A DNA stretch of 64,000 nucleotides from Tetrahymena thermophila SB210 (GCF_000189635.1 NW_002476335.1:496001-560000), one strand, 5' to 3'; numbered from the stretch's first letter, positions 26,534 through 44,374 are shown. Notes: generated from the letters alone by a model not told the origin. Translations and numbers: made by a program.

Positions 26534-28405
26534 GAGTCTCTTTCTACTTTCAAATTTAGAAGCTTGTTTATTAACAAAATTTCTTTATTACAAATAATAT
26601 TTTTTCTCCGCAATTATTATTTCTTATGTCTAACTACTTAAATTGAATTATTTATATATTTCTTCTTCTAATTAATTCCCTCTAATTTTAAAAGATTTAT
26701 TAATCTTAAATGTTTTAAATTGTAAATCTTTTATCAAACAAATACAAAAGCAATTTAAAAAAAATATTTACATTCATTTTTTTGCTTTGAATTTTGATGG
26801 TATTTTAAAAGTTAGATTTTCAATTTCTGAAATAGTAGAGTCTGTATGAACAAAAAAATTGTTTTTAAAATATTATTTTCAAAATCGAATAAGGCATTAA
26901 AAAATAAAAGAATCATTTTTATTTTTTTAATTTGAAAATTTCAACTAACTATTTTTCAAAAAATTATTTTTTTTAATATGCAAAAATGCAGCAATAAATT
27001 ATGATCACTTTTTTATTTTTTTACTTTTAATCTTAAATTTTTTCATTTAAAAATAATAAAATTAAAATTTAGTTGAATGATATTAGTAATTAAATTCTTT
27101 TAAAATATTTTGGTATGTTGAAAATTTTACAATTAATTCAATAAGTATAAAATATTTAAGTGAAATTTAGGAAATAATTTATAGAGGATTTAAAAAATTG
27201 ATCTTAATATTATATATTAAGATATTGAACTAAAGATTAAAGAAATAACAGTTTTTGTATCAAAAGAATATTAAATGCAAAAGTTTTAACTTATATTATG
27301 AAAGGATGTTAGAATATATGAAATGGACTGAGTATGATTAGATAGCGATGAAAGAAAATATTTAAAGAGGCTAATATTGATAGAATTTTCATATTAATGA
27401 GGAAAATTGGTTGGAAAATTGTTTAATAATGTAACTAACTTTCTAAAGACAGAATCGATAATTATCTGTACTTAAGAAATAGCTACACTACTTTATTTAC
27501 TATATAGAAGAATTATTAATTATTACTTAATTAAAACTTAATTAATTCTCACAATATTTAAAGGAGATTATTCAATTATTAAAGTTTTTTATTATAAGCA
27601 GTGTTTTTAAATTGAAATAAAAAATATAATAGGAAATATCAATCGCTCTCTTTGCTTTATTTTTCTTAAAATCGATTGAAATCTACTACTTATTCGATCT
27701 AGAAGAACAAACTAACTAACTAACTAAATAATGAACTAACTAATTTAATTGTTTTCCTGATTCATTAGTTAACAAGATGACAATCCACTTCAAATTAATA
27801 AATATCAGGTATAACTAATAAGATATCGTTTTTATTTATCTATATGATTGCTTCATTTTGTATTAATATTTATCCTTAATAATTTCTGTCTTTATTAATT
27901 TATTTATATAAACTATTTTTAATATAAAAACAATTAGTTATTTAACATTCATCTTTCATAGTAATCTTTCAAATAAACTAATTGTAAGTATAACTAGTCT
28001 ACTACTTTGTTAATTAATAGTCATAAACTGTTAAAAATTTATTTATTTTATAATATTATTAGCTAAGTTATCATTTGTTGAGGAAAGCTAATTTAGCTCT
28101 TCTTATAATTTTTGTTTGAAGTTTATTTTTTATTAAAATCTATGAGATTAATTATTTTTCTTTAATTTAGCTTTTGCAATAATCTAGTTTTTTTAGTTAA
28201 TTATATAAAATTAGCACTTTGCTCTGTAACTAAATCAGTATGATTTTTACTAAAATAGCTTATTATTTATTATATGAAAAATAAATCAGTAGTTTGATCC
28301 TCTATCTTGATTTGAAAAAATTATTACTATATTAAAAGCTAATAAAAAACTCTAAGAAATTTAATAAAAGAGTTCTTATTATCTATTATTTATAGGTCAG
28401 CCTTT
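26534..28405. other. AT-rich intergenic region
   Basis: No gene supported. It holds an (AACT)n run at about 27711-27728 and is otherwise low complexity. It presumably contains the BET gene promoter. Confidence 0.55.
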
Positions 28406-32658
<4,253 letters not shown>

Positions 32659-33899
32659 TTTTCTTACATCAGCCAATTAATATATTAAATATAATAATTT
32701 AAATCCTATTGATCGTTTATAAACCAACGATTTGATTGCAAAATTAAACTTTTTTCCTAGTTTATTTAGTTGAAATGCCTTGTATTCTAAGCTTTTTGCA
32801 TATCGAATAAAATTTTTTAATGCTATGAAACTACGCTTGCTATTTGATATAACGCATGCTTTTTTTCTTTATAAGGAATCAACTCTACGTTGCGCAACAA
32901 CTTAATGCAAAATAGAGCGTTTAATTCAATTTTTATTTATTATTTTTGAATTTCGAATTTTTCTTTTATCAAAAACCTTGAATAAAAATACATACTCGTC
33001 AATACTATTACTCTTTGAAGTAAACCTATGCTTCCTACTCTAATATATACTATTGGCAACTAAATGGATGAGTTTTTACCTAAAAATATATTTCACTTTG
33101 ATTTTATATCTATAATTTTCTCTAAACATGAATACTTTTTAAAATTCACTTTTGAAAAGAATTTATTCATCAAAAACGTGGAGAAGAGTTATGAGAAATA
33201 TCTATGGTTTGTTTTGCAGGTTTTATAAAATATAAAAATTTTAATTTAAATTTTACATTTTTCTTTGGTCATTATAAATTATATCTTTCACTCTCATTAT
33301 GTAATCCGACTATTCATTATCGTAGTTATTGTTTGAAACACCTTTTCATAGTTAATATAAAATTAATTAAAATTTATTATGAAAATTCATTTCAAAAAAT
33401 TGTTGAATGTCTGCTACAAATATGAAAGCATTAAATGAGGAAAGACTAAAAACATTTATAAAAATAAATAGCGGCTACAAAAATCCCCATAATTACTTCG
33501 TTTGTGATAAAATGAGCATTTAAATTTACTCATATTTTTTGAATTAATGAATTTTAAATTAAATTAATACCTTCATTTGGGACAGTAAGAAAGCGACGCG
33601 GAATGAGAGATTAATCAAACTTGAATTCCTAGTTACACCTCTTCATTGTATCAATCAAATATATGGAACATTTCTTAACAATCTATTTTATTAGAAGAAT
33701 GCATTAATATTCAATCCACGTTTCGCTATGATAATTTATATGCTTATGCTGAATAGTCATATCATTCACATTAGTGAATATAGGGATTTATTAAATTAAC
33801 TATTGCTTGCTTTTTGATAAATACTCTTATTTTTTCATATGCTACTACTGCAGCACTTCTACAGAAACAAAAATGAAAAATATTTTCTAAAAATTAAAT

Positions 33900-34040
33900 G
33901 TTCTACGCTATGACCGCCTTCTCCTTTCTTTTCCTTCTTCTTAAAATTCTAGGATCTATCAAAAAGCTTAAAAGAGCTTGTGTGTCCGCCCTTTTTTTAG
34001 CCTCCCGACCAGCCCACTAAGCCTTTTAGGCTGTCGTTTT
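33900..34040. other. GC-rich island with inverted repeats; possible structured RNA or dispersed repeat
   Basis: About 140 bp stand far above the surrounding AT level (stretches such as TCCGCCC and CCTCCCGACCAGCCC). Two inverted repeats are visible. AAGCT..AGCTT lies at 33964-33979. CGACCAGCC..GGCTGTCG at 34006-34036 is eight pairs with one bulge. On the minus strand the segment reads as a ~70-nt unit from 34040 with GGCTTAGTGGG, similar to a tRNA A box, and ends in CTTTT at about 33971-33975. No complete tRNA fold or B box was found. It may be a Pol III transcript, a transposon remnant or an assembled foreign fragment. Confidence 0.35.
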
Positions 34041-34274
34041 ACATTACTTTAAGTAATACAAATAATATACTAATTAACTTGTTTTTTTAGTTTTTTTTTT
34101 ATATTATTGTTTTCTTATCTTTTTCTTTTCCTCTTTTTTTCTTTTACCTTCTCCTTTCTTAATTTTTTAATTTTTTTTATTTTTAAATTAATTCAATTCA
34201 TTTCACATTGTGCTTGATAATTCTTATTAATTGTTTTTTTTTTATGACTTGACAATCTAAGATGATACATATAT

Positions 34275-34318
34275 ACAAACAAACAAACAAAAAAACAAAC
34301 AAACATACATACATTCAT
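34275..34318. repeat. (AAAC)n/(CATA)n simple repeat
   Basis: Tandem AAAC units pass into CATA units within an intergenic region. It is an ordinary microsatellite, not a ciliate telomere repeat (no G4T2 or G3T3 units). Confidence 0.85.
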
Positions 34319-35772
34319 ATATGCTACTGTTTGAACTCTCTCCATCAATAATTGTAAAATAGTAGGCAATTTCTTAATTGATGATTTATATATGTTTCAT
34401 ATGATATGTATTCTATAAATACAAAAAATTAAAAAATGCTTTTAAAATATATATGAAACTATTAAAAATTAGAAAATTTGATCAATCAACTTGTATAAAT
34501 AATTCATCAAATGCAATTAAAAGCTCCTTCTACTAATTTGATTTATTCAAAATTTTACTGCTTTATAGCTATTTAAAGATTATCATTTAATTATTTATTT
34601 ATTAATATATTTATCAGGTTGTCTCACCAACTTATTTTCTGATTTATTTTATTAGATTTATTGATTTTTTTATTGCTAGTTTATTTGAATCTAAAAAAAC
34701 TTTTCTATTGCAGCCAAATTATTCTCTTGTGCTATTCAATCTCTATTTTCAATACTATTGATAATTCATTAATACTATTGTTATTTATTCAGTATTTTTT
34801 ACAATTAACTATTTCTCTAAATACATTTTAAATATTCAATCCAGTAATTATTTTTAAAAACTTAATATTTTAAATACTTTTAAGCAAATTTACTAATTTA
34901 GCTATTTATAAAAAATAAGTTTATGTTGTTATGTTTTACTTATTTTAAATTTTTATTTTTATTAAAATAAATCTATGTTAAATAAAATAAAACTAAAAAA
35001 GTGATTTTTTTAGCAACGATCAACAATCGATAAAAAATTATAATTTACTTGATCAAGTATTTAATAAAAAGTGAGGAATAATTTTAATATTATTAATTTT
35101 AAGATATGACTTTGTTTAGAAAATTTGAAAAAAAGTATGTAATTTACATTTTTGATTGATAACCATAAGATCTAACCTAATTAATTCCTCTTCAAAAATT
35201 TTAAATTTAAAAATAATTAAATTATATATTTGAAAAGAATGGATACAAAAACTTTAAATTAAAATCACAAATGAATGAATCAGCCCTCAAACAAATTTAT
35301 GTGAAATTTATTTAATAAACAATAATTTAAAAGATAAATTCTAAAAATAATTTAAAAAATATATTATTTTTTTTAATATTTTTCAAATTAACTATTGTCT
35401 AAACATTAAATGGTAAAGATAAATTGGATTGATTTATTTATTTAATCATGCTGTGCTGCAGCATTAAAATACTCATTATTTAAAATGAATATGCTTGATT
35501 TTAACAATAATAAATGCATTTAGATTATTTTTCTTTAAAAATTAAGATGAGAACCTTTTGGGTTTTTAAATTTAAGATTTTTTATTTTTAAACTCTTAAT
35601 ACGATTTTGAGCATAATAAATAAGATTACATTTATGCATAAATCAACATTTTAATTTAATTTTTTTTATTTTTAAAGTTAAACATTAATTAATTAATTCT
35701 GTTTATATTTTTGGTTTAGTGTTTACAGAGAATATTAAAAATAATTTATCACATTAAGGAGCTGCTATATTA

Positions 35773-38700
35773 TCAATCAAATGAATTATCTTGATTATAA
35801 TTATGAGAATCTTCTTCTTCAACATTATCTAATAACAAGGCCTTTAACTTATCATTGCCAGCAAATTTTATTACACCTTCTGTATTATCATCTTATGTTT
35901 CTTTTAATTAAGATTGTTTTTCTTCTTTTAAACCTACTACTTTTTTATGTTTAATTTCTTTTTTAATAATATGCTTCTGTTTATACGAATTAGGTTACTC
36001 TTTGTCTTTGTTTTATTATATTTTAGACTTAATTTCACTAATTTTAGATTCTACTTCTTCATCTAACTCATCTTTCAATTTTTACCTCCTTTACTCAGCA
36101 TTGTTAGAGGGTACAATGCTATTAACTTAACTTATAGACTGCAAATCATTAATGTCATAGTTATATTAAGATTATTAATACTATTGCTAACTTGTTAAGC
36201 TAACATTGTTAGTAACATTCTTGATATTATTATTAAGTAAAGAATCCTTTTTTGCATGATTGTTTATCCCAAATTGAGGAGAAATATACATGTTTTAGTC
36301 GTTAGCTTCTGCTTTATCTTTCTTATCATACTTTTCTAGCTTTCCTGAATCTGAGCTAAAGTTTTACTCTATTTTGTTCAAACTCTCGTTTTATTCAGCT
36401 AAATTTTTATAAGTTAATTAATTTGCATTGAGAATTTGTTAAACTTTCATCGAGTTAACTTAATTTTGTAAAACAGGAGGAGGATTTAATTCTAAATTAT
36501 TTTGATTTTACTAAGTAGCAACTATCTATTAAAGAAGCAGCTACTATTATTACTAAAGAATTTATAATTGTTATGCAATCATGTTGTTTGGTGCTATCTA
36601 CTATTGAAAATTATTAATATTATTATTTAAATTGATTTACAGATTCTACTAATTACCTTAATTTAAATCATTTTATCCATTTAATTTTTAATTTAATTGT
36701 TTAACTTATTGCTAATTATTTTATATCTAGTTTTATAATTATTATTAGTTTTAATATGTTTATTATTAACTCTTCAAGTCATTGAAATTTTGTTGGTAAC
36801 CATTTTGAATTTAAGGATTTATTTATGTAGGCATTTACTATTAAGATTAAATAGTTTTTTTGGCTAAAGCCTTATCTAGTCTAATTAAAGATTGCTCCAA
36901 CTCTTATTCACTATATTCTAATTTTATATAATAAATTGAGTTTAGTGTTTTTATTTAATAAAATATTTTATTTACCGTAAATAGGTTTTATTGGTTTTAT
37001 GATTGTTGAGGGATTGCTTTCAAGCTCTTTTACTTATTTTGATGACACTAAATTAAGGTTTACATTATGTCTACTTTCAACATCCCTAATTTTATCTATA
37101 TTATCAAAGTGAAGCTCATAAATCTCCTGCTACAGTTGCATTTCTTCTTTATTAATGTTAATCAAATCATCCTTTTGTGAATAATTATTTATTTTTTAAT
37201 AAAAAACTTATTATTTTATTTTTACCCTTAAAAATTCTTCCACATTTATATCTTCATCTCTTGTACCCACAGAATCAGGAGATTTAGTTTTGTTTCTTCT
37301 ACTTTGTTGAACATTCCATTACAACTTTTATTTGAATTTAGAAACTCTTCCCTAGTTAGAGCTAGCAACTTCTGAATTAGAATCTTATTAATTATTTTAG
37401 GCTATTTTATTTTAGTAATTTTTTTAATACTTTTGTTTAGAAGGAGGAGGCTATACAATTTATGGTTTTCTATCCTTTGATTTATCATGCTATGCTTTTT
37501 GGTTATTTTAATTTTAATCAGAAAGTTATTTATCTGTAGAAAATTATCTTTCTTACTAGTTATTTTTTTCTTTTGAAATTTAGGCATTTCTATTTGCACT
37601 TATCTGCCTAATGTTTTATCTTTACATTTTATCTTCTGATACTATGCTATTCGCATCTTATTCATTTTGCTTTCTTTATTAGCTGATTATTTATTATTAA
37701 TTTTGCTGAGATAGATTATTATTTGTGTTGCTTCTAACAATTGGTGGCTTCTTATCATCTTTCACTAATTTTGCAGAAACAGGTTTTGTTAGTTTAGAAG
37801 TAGCATTTGAAACTTTACCACTAACTTAGGAAAAAACTTCCTCCACTTCTTTCTATTTATTATTTGCCCAACTTAAAACATCATATTTTTAATTTTCTAA
37901 ACTAATTGTTCCTTCCATAATTTCATTATGTAATTAAAGCTTAGCCTCAGTTAAGCCAATATCAGCAGTTTATTCAATTTTTACTTATTTAGTACTTTTT
38001 TGTTATAATTTATCATTTTAAACTTTATCCTTAAATCCCAATGCTATACCAATATCTTCGTCATTATCACTTCCTCCTTACATATCTTCATCATCAAACC
38101 CAATTGCTTCCCTAATCAAAGCACTTTCATTTTTATTAATTGCTTACTTTTGCTTTATAATTTCTTTTTCTTTAACTTTTTTTACATGCTGTTAATCATT
38201 CATTGTTTGCTTGCTTCCTTGCTTTAATTTCTACTGCAATTACGCTCTGCTTGATTTATCTTAATTGATATCTTTATTTTCTTTGGATGTTTCTCCTTTG
38301 TTAATAACTAGCTCCTCAAATTTTTCTTGCTCATATTCATTCTCATCAAAGCTATCATTTTCTTAGATGTTATCGAATTAACTTTTAATATTTTTTACCT
38401 TCTTTTAAAGCTGATCATCTTATATCTGCTTATTTTTCTTTTTTTACACAGTAGAGAGATCTAAACTTTCTAATAGTTTACTTTATTTTAGGTTATCAAG
38501 AGAATCATCATCATCATTCCATTCTTTTTCAAAATTAACTATAAAATCGTTTCCTTTAACTTAATTTTACTTGGCATACATTTTTTTAATTCTCTCGAAA
38601 TCATCTTTTCCAGAAGGAATATTGAGATCTAGAGCATCAAAATTCATTTCTTTAGCTTTATTTTCTATATTATTTTGGGATTGTTTTTTTTAATCAGCAT

Positions 38701-39533
38701 AATATTCCTCAAGAGGTACAGGTACTCTATTTTCATTCTAAGATAAATTTTTATCCTAATTATTTGTATTTTGGCTGTTTGATTTAGCAGTATTCCATTA
38801 TCTCTTAGGCTTTGATAGATCACTAGTTACAGTTTTATTTTAATCTGTGTTTGAAACTACTATATAAGCTGGTCTCTTTTATTAGTTTGCAGTAGATGCT
38901 TTTTTTTTAACTTGATTTCCATTTTCATTTGTGTTACTTTTATTTTACTTTAAATTATCTGCAACTTTAGTGGCATTAGATCTCAAGAATTTAACATAAG
39001 CTTGCTATTTTGTTTCTTTTCTCTTAAGTAGCTCTTGCTCTTCCTGCTTCTTTTTTTTCTCCATTTCTTCTTTTAATTTCTTTTCTTAATCTCTATTTTA
39101 AAAAAAATACACTAATTCTATTATAAAACACTTGAATTAAAAATATAACTTTATTGATTATATTATTATTAATTTTCGAAAAAAAGCTATTAACAACACT
39201 AACCATGTTGATTAAGAAATTGATTATTTGTTTAAATTAATTCATTTTAATATGTTGCTACTTAATAGATCTATAATAAATTAATAATTTATACTTTCTA
39301 CGTTTTTAATTCTATATCATTAGTTGTTTATGTTTTTCTTGCTATTCCATATATCTCTTCATTATATCATCTTCTGCTAGCTCTACTTCTTGTGCAATTT
39401 ATTGTTTGGTTTTCTATCCATATGCACTTTACCCACTAGCTGGATTTTAATTAGTGATATTTGATATCTAACTCTTCGCGCTATATTTGGTATGCGAACT
39501 TATTGCACTTTGGGCTGAAGAATGGTTGTTCAT
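35773..39533 (-). CDS. Large low-complexity protein with coiled coil, unknown function
   Basis: The start reads MNNHSSAQSAISSHTKYSAK at 39533 and the end is HNYNQDNSFD with TGA at 35773-35775. After the first exon and an intron of roughly 150-200 nt, a strongly charged helix follows (KKLKEEMEKKKKQEEQELLK near 39080). A conserved-looking stretch comes next (QQAYVKFLRSNATKVADNL near 38980). Long S/N/K/Q-rich disordered segments with many TAA/TAG glutamines then run towards the C-terminus, which is acidic (DNVEEEDS). A motif VPVPLEEYYADQKK lies near 38710. I do not recognise the family. Composition fits a cytoskeletal or scaffold protein, but that is inference. Middle intron borders are uncertain. 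Confidence 0.7.
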
Positions 39534-40150
39534 TAGCTATTTGATTTATAAATATCCAAATATAAACTACTTAATCCTTTTATTGTATATGTTTGTTTAT
39601 GTAGTAAATTTATCAACCTAAATATTTTTGCAAAAGTACTACTTTCGAAATAACAAATTAATCGATATTTTTAAAAAGATGATTTTAATTTTTGATATAA
39701 TACAAATTTTTAATTTTTGAGGATAGCAAGCATCAGATCAATTCAATTCACAAATTATAAAATAAAACTCAATATAATATAGAAAAAAAGGTAACAATAT
39801 AATCTTAGCAAATATTAGATACTTATAATAATTAAAAATTAAAGAAGCAGATAGATAGATAGATATTTTTAATTTTTACTCGTATTTAAAAAATTTTCAC
39901 AATTTATTGTGCATAATTTTAATTTGTTGTAATTTAAATAGTTTTAATAAAATAAATAATTAAATAAATTTTCATTTTCTTTTTGATTAAATTTGAAATA
40001 ACATCATACAAAAAGTTAAAATCTAATTGAAAAAAAGACAGACTCAACGTTTCTAAATGATAAATAAATTCATATTAACTAATCATAATCAATATTAAAA
40101 TCTTTAATTTATATTTTATAAATTTTAACTTTTAAGTCACCTACTTATTC
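39534..40150. other. Intergenic spacer
   Basis: AT-rich with a short ATAG run at about 39850-39865. No gene seen. Confidence 0.6.
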
Positions 40151-42531
40151 TCAGTTTTATTTAGGAGGAGAAGAGCTTCTATTATTGTTAGAATTTCTTC
40201 TACTTCTTGACTCACTCATGCTCTTTCTTTGATTCTTGTTATTTTCTTTGGAAGAATTTGATGATCTGGACCTATTTTGATAAAAAAAATAAATTACTAA
40301 AAGAATATAATTTTTTAAATATACTTTGATCTTGATGAAGATGCTCTTGACTTGGAGCTTGAATAACTTCTTCTTGATGATCTTGATCTTGAACTTTTAG
40401 AACGAGAGGAAGATTTTGAGTAAGATTATCTTCTCTTTTTATCTCTATTTTTATCTTTAGATCTACTTCTGCTTCTGCTGTCACTAACACTCTTACTTTT
40501 ACTTCCACTCTAGCTTCTGTTTCTTCTTGAACGTCTTGGAGATTCTCTTCTTGATGAAGGAGTTCTGCTCAAAGAGCATTCTTTTTTTAAATGTCCACTT
40601 TTTCCGCATCTATAACATCTGTTACTATTAAATTTAAATAAATTTAATTAAATATGATTAAAATAAAATAATAAATAAATAAATTACTTCCAATTTCCTT
40701 CCTTACATTCATTAGCCCTAATTGTTATATATTATTAAAATTTTATTTAATATTTAATGATATTTTAATGATTTATATTGAGGAATACTTAATTTATATC
40801 TAATTAGCTTTGATTTTTATATAAAATTAAATCTAATAGCTCATTTTTATTTTCTTTGTTTGCTCTTATAAAATATTTTAAAACCATTTATTTGTAATTA
40901 ATTTTATTTATTTATTTATTTTTGCTTTTGATGGACAATCTTAAATTACATTAATTTTAATCGTCTTCATCTTTTGATTCATCATCATTACTATCATCAT
41001 CATCAAAACTATCATCAAAATAATCATCAATATCTTCCTCACCCTCTTCAAACTTAATCACTTAAACTTAATACTTGGTTTAATAAAAATCTTGTTTGAG
41101 AAACATAAGAAAAACAAAAGTAAGAAATTCCAAATTCAACTGATATATTCTTCTTTTTTGAATCAACAAACAATATATATGGCTTTAAATTATTGTAGAA
41201 CTCGAATTGTGGTATTTAAATTTCTTCTTCTTCGACTTCATTGATTCTTCTTGATTTTCATCAATCACCATATTTAATCATCAATTCTTTATTTAATTTA
41301 TATTTTTCAGTATTCGAAACAATTAAAAATTAATAATATCTTATCTTTTTACTACTTTTCATATCTTCGTTTTCGTTCATTTTCTTCGATGCATTCTTCT
41401 CATTCTTCTGGAAGTTTTTTATCGAGTAAATTAATTAATTATTTATTTATTCATATAATAAACAACCAACATTTATTTATTTATCTATCTTTTGCTTCTT
41501 CCAAATTTAAAAATTGTCAAGCAAATTTTTTGGATTTTGTAAATTTAGTTCTCAAATAAATCAACAAAAGAAGAAAGGAATGAATGCAAGAAGCTCTTCT
41601 AATGATTGAATTAATCTTCTAGCCTTTACTTTGACATTATTGTGATTTTAAATCTGAAAAATTCTTCATGGTAAAACTCAATTTTTGCTACTCCATACAA
41701 AAACTAATTCCACCATCTAAACTAATCCAAGATTATAAATGAAAAATTAAATTGTTTTTTAGATCTTAGTTAGTATATTTGGGGAAAGTTAAAATATAAA
41801 ATTTGTTATTTTAGTAAAATCATGTATGTTTATCAATATTTATTTCCATTATTTATGCTTATATTAGATGATACTATAAAAATATTAGGTATTATTATAT
41901 TTAAGTTCTAAATGATGATGCTTAAAGAGGAGTTTTTTGATTTTTTTACTAAAATTAAATGTTCGATTTATCATTAAAATGAATGAATGATACGTGCAGT
42001 AATAATACTTTTTGATATTTTTAAATACTCCTCGTTTGCTTTTTTTATAATTTAAAATAAATGTAAAATATGATTTACCAATGTCCTTTTCTTCCACAAT
42101 TGTAACAAACATCAGCTGTTGATGGTCCTCTTCTGTTGCGATCACTTCTATTTTCTAATTATAAATTTTAAAATATTTATTTAATTATAAAATTTTATTA
42201 TTTGTAAATAGATTTTAGCTTTTTATATTTATTTTATCCTAAAATGTTATAAAATTAGTTTTTAAAAAACAAATTTTGCTTATTTACCTTTGTACTAAAC
42301 AACTATACGGGTGTCTTCGAAGCGCTATCCATCCATGTCTTCTACGGCTTATTTTGCATCAGAGGAGCTGCTATATTCAATAAAAGCAAAACCCCTTTAT
42401 CTTCTAAAATCTATATCTCTAATTCTTCCGTATCTTCTGAACTCATCTCTGAGGTCTTCTTCTCTAACTCTAGAAGATAATTTTCCAACAAAAATTGTAT
42501 TTGAACCTGATCTCCTACTGCTACTACTCAT
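40151..42531 (-). CDS. SR splicing factor: RRM, two CCHC zinc knuckles, RS domain (RS2Z-like)
   Basis: Starts MSSSSRRSGSN at 42531. The RRM has RNP2 IFVGKL and RNP1 RGFAFIEY (residues ~13-85) and ends before a short intron. The next exon (~42150-42065) gives CYNCGRKGHW, half of a CCHC knuckle. After an unusually long intron (~1.3 kb) a tiny exon at about 40691-40721 supplies ANECKEGNW. A further short intron leads to the second knuckle, RCYRCGKSGHLKKECS. The tail is a classic RS domain (many RS/SR dipeptides), ending SRRNSNNNRSSSPPKQN at TGA 40151-40153. RRM followed by two knuckles and an RS tail is the arrangement of the plant RS2Z subfamily, while animal SRSF7 has one knuckle. Such proteins bind exonic enhancers and help choose splice sites in the nucleus. 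The domain evidence is direct; the RS2Z relationship is by architecture. Confidence 0.88.
40940..41385 (-). other. Possible acidic coding segment inside the long intron of the SR gene
   Basis: Within the 1.3-kb intron the minus strand encodes a protein-like stretch beginning MNENEDMKSSKK (~41381). Further on come IQIPQFEFYNNLKPYILFVD (~41220) and a strongly acidic run, FEEGEEDIDDYFDDSF (~41060) followed by more Asp and Glu. Joining the second and third parts needs removal of a 25-nt GTTTTT..AACAAG intron (about 41109-41133). It could be a nested gene or an alternative exon, or AT-rich noise: with TGA as the only stop, long frames arise easily, and no closing TGA is evident close to the acidic run. 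Confidence 0.25.
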
Positions 42532-44374
42532 TTTATACTTTTTTTTTGTGTATATGAGGGAATGATTTTTATTAAATTATATATTTAATCAAATCTAAAG
42601 ATAAGAAATTGTTAATTAAATTCATATGAAAAGCAATACAAATTATAAAATATATATCTAGCAACTATAAAGGATCATTATTGGTTTATTAGTCAAATAT
42701 AAACAACCCAAATACAGATATTTCTTTAATTTTAAATTTCTATTTTGAAATTAATTTCTATTTCATCTCATTTAATGTATTTTGCTAATCTGAAGAATAT
42801 ATATATTTAAGTAATATTTTAAATATTTATATTTTCCTTTTTATTAAGATTTATAAATCAAGAAGCAAAATAAAAAATCTAATTAAGAAATGATTAAAGT
42901 TTATAAGTATTATTTAGTTCAAATATTTTGAGATATTTCTTTAATTTTAAGTTATGAATTTTTATATTTTTTCTATATTATTTCAATTTATATTAATGTT
43001 AAGCTTTTTTTGCAAATTTTAATATATTTATTTAAAAAACGATTGAATATTAGTTTATAAATATTCAAGAGTTAAAAATTGTTGAGATATTTCTTAAATT
43101 TTAAATTTTATATTTTTATATTTTATCAAATTAAAATATTGTTTTTTTTGTTATAAAAAATATTTGAATTATTAAAATAATTTCTAATTTTTAATCATAA
43201 TAAATATCATATTTTAAATATATTATTAATTTAAAATAGTTTTTTTGATAAAAATGAATTTCAAAATAAGAAATATCTTTATTATATTTTGATTAATGGT
43301 ACTTAATAAATAATAATAATGCAATAACCTATTGAATAATTTATATTTTGATGATTAATAACAAATTAAATAATGGAAAAAAAAAATAATTGATATAAAT
43401 TTTAAAAAAATATTACATTTGATTGATGATAATAAATTTGCCTAATATCTTCTCAAACTAAAATAAAAACAAAATAATTAGGTAAAAATTATCCTTTTAA
43501 TATTTGTAGCAAGTTCTATCTTTAAAATGTGTAATAAAATAAAAAGAAAATCTGCTTTCTTAGTGAAAAAAATAGTAAATAAAAATTTATAAAGAAATTT
43601 ACTTTTTAATTATAGCCTCTTTTTAGAAGTAAGTGTAAATTTAGCTATTTAATTAAAATCCCAATTAATAGAAAATACTTAACGATATTACATTTATTTT
43701 TTTAGCTAAAATAATGAATTTTTGGGATATTCCTTTATTTTTAAATATTTGTATGGAGGTTAAATGTAAACTTTACAGATATCTCTACTTTATAGATAAT
43801 AACTATGTAAAATATTAATTAGATTATTTCTTCATAAAATAAGTTCAATTTTTTCTATGGAAAAGTGCTTCTCATTTCAAAGATTATAAAAGAATAAATG
43901 TGTGATTTTTAAAGCACTTTATATCAATAAATATTACAATATTCAATTTGGTTTACTCTGTAACTTAAATCTTTTATGAATATTTCTTACATAATAAGTT
44001 AAACTTTGATTTAAAATATTCTAAATTTTTGTTTTTTTTGCTAAAAATAATGTAAAAATTTCATGTTTTTTTCAGAGATGTTAAATGTTATTCAATATCT
44101 TTCTTTTTAGATTCTACTAATGTACAAAATTAAATATATATATTTGCTTGCATTTAATTAATATTAAAATAAAAGTATTATTAGATAATCACTTACTACA
44201 TTAAATATTGGTTTTTGCATAGTTGAATAATGTTAATACTTAGATTAAAAGTTCACTTTCAACTTAATTAAAAACTTTTAACATCTGAAAAAGTAAACTA
44301 TTATTTTATCATTGTAATATTTAATTATCAGAAATTTAATATAAATATATTAAAAAGGTTAGTTTATTTCATAA
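42532..44374. other. AT-rich intergenic region between divergent genes
   Basis: It separates the minus-strand SR gene from the plus-strand exchanger gene, so it should hold both promoters. No gene, RNA or notable repeat is seen. Confidence 0.6.

Larger units (their letters stand above)
32659..35772. other. Intergenic region of mixed composition
   Basis: No supported protein gene. From about 32690 to 33800 the GC content is visibly higher than in other spacers, with GTTGCGCAAC at 32889-32898. A GC-rich structured island lies at 33900-34040. Pyrimidine-rich runs follow at 34080-34240, then an (AAAC)n run at 34275-34312. The rest to 35772 is plain AT-rich spacer. Confidence 0.5.

Noticed and set aside
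33204-33425. 73-codon plus-strand frame in the kinase upstream region
   Set aside because: Composition is that of AT-rich spacer; no recognisable motif.
33965-34040. tRNA gene suggested by GGCTTAGTGGG on the minus strand
   Set aside because: No T-arm/B-box (GGTTCRANYCC), no 7-bp acceptor stem and no anticodon arm could be formed.
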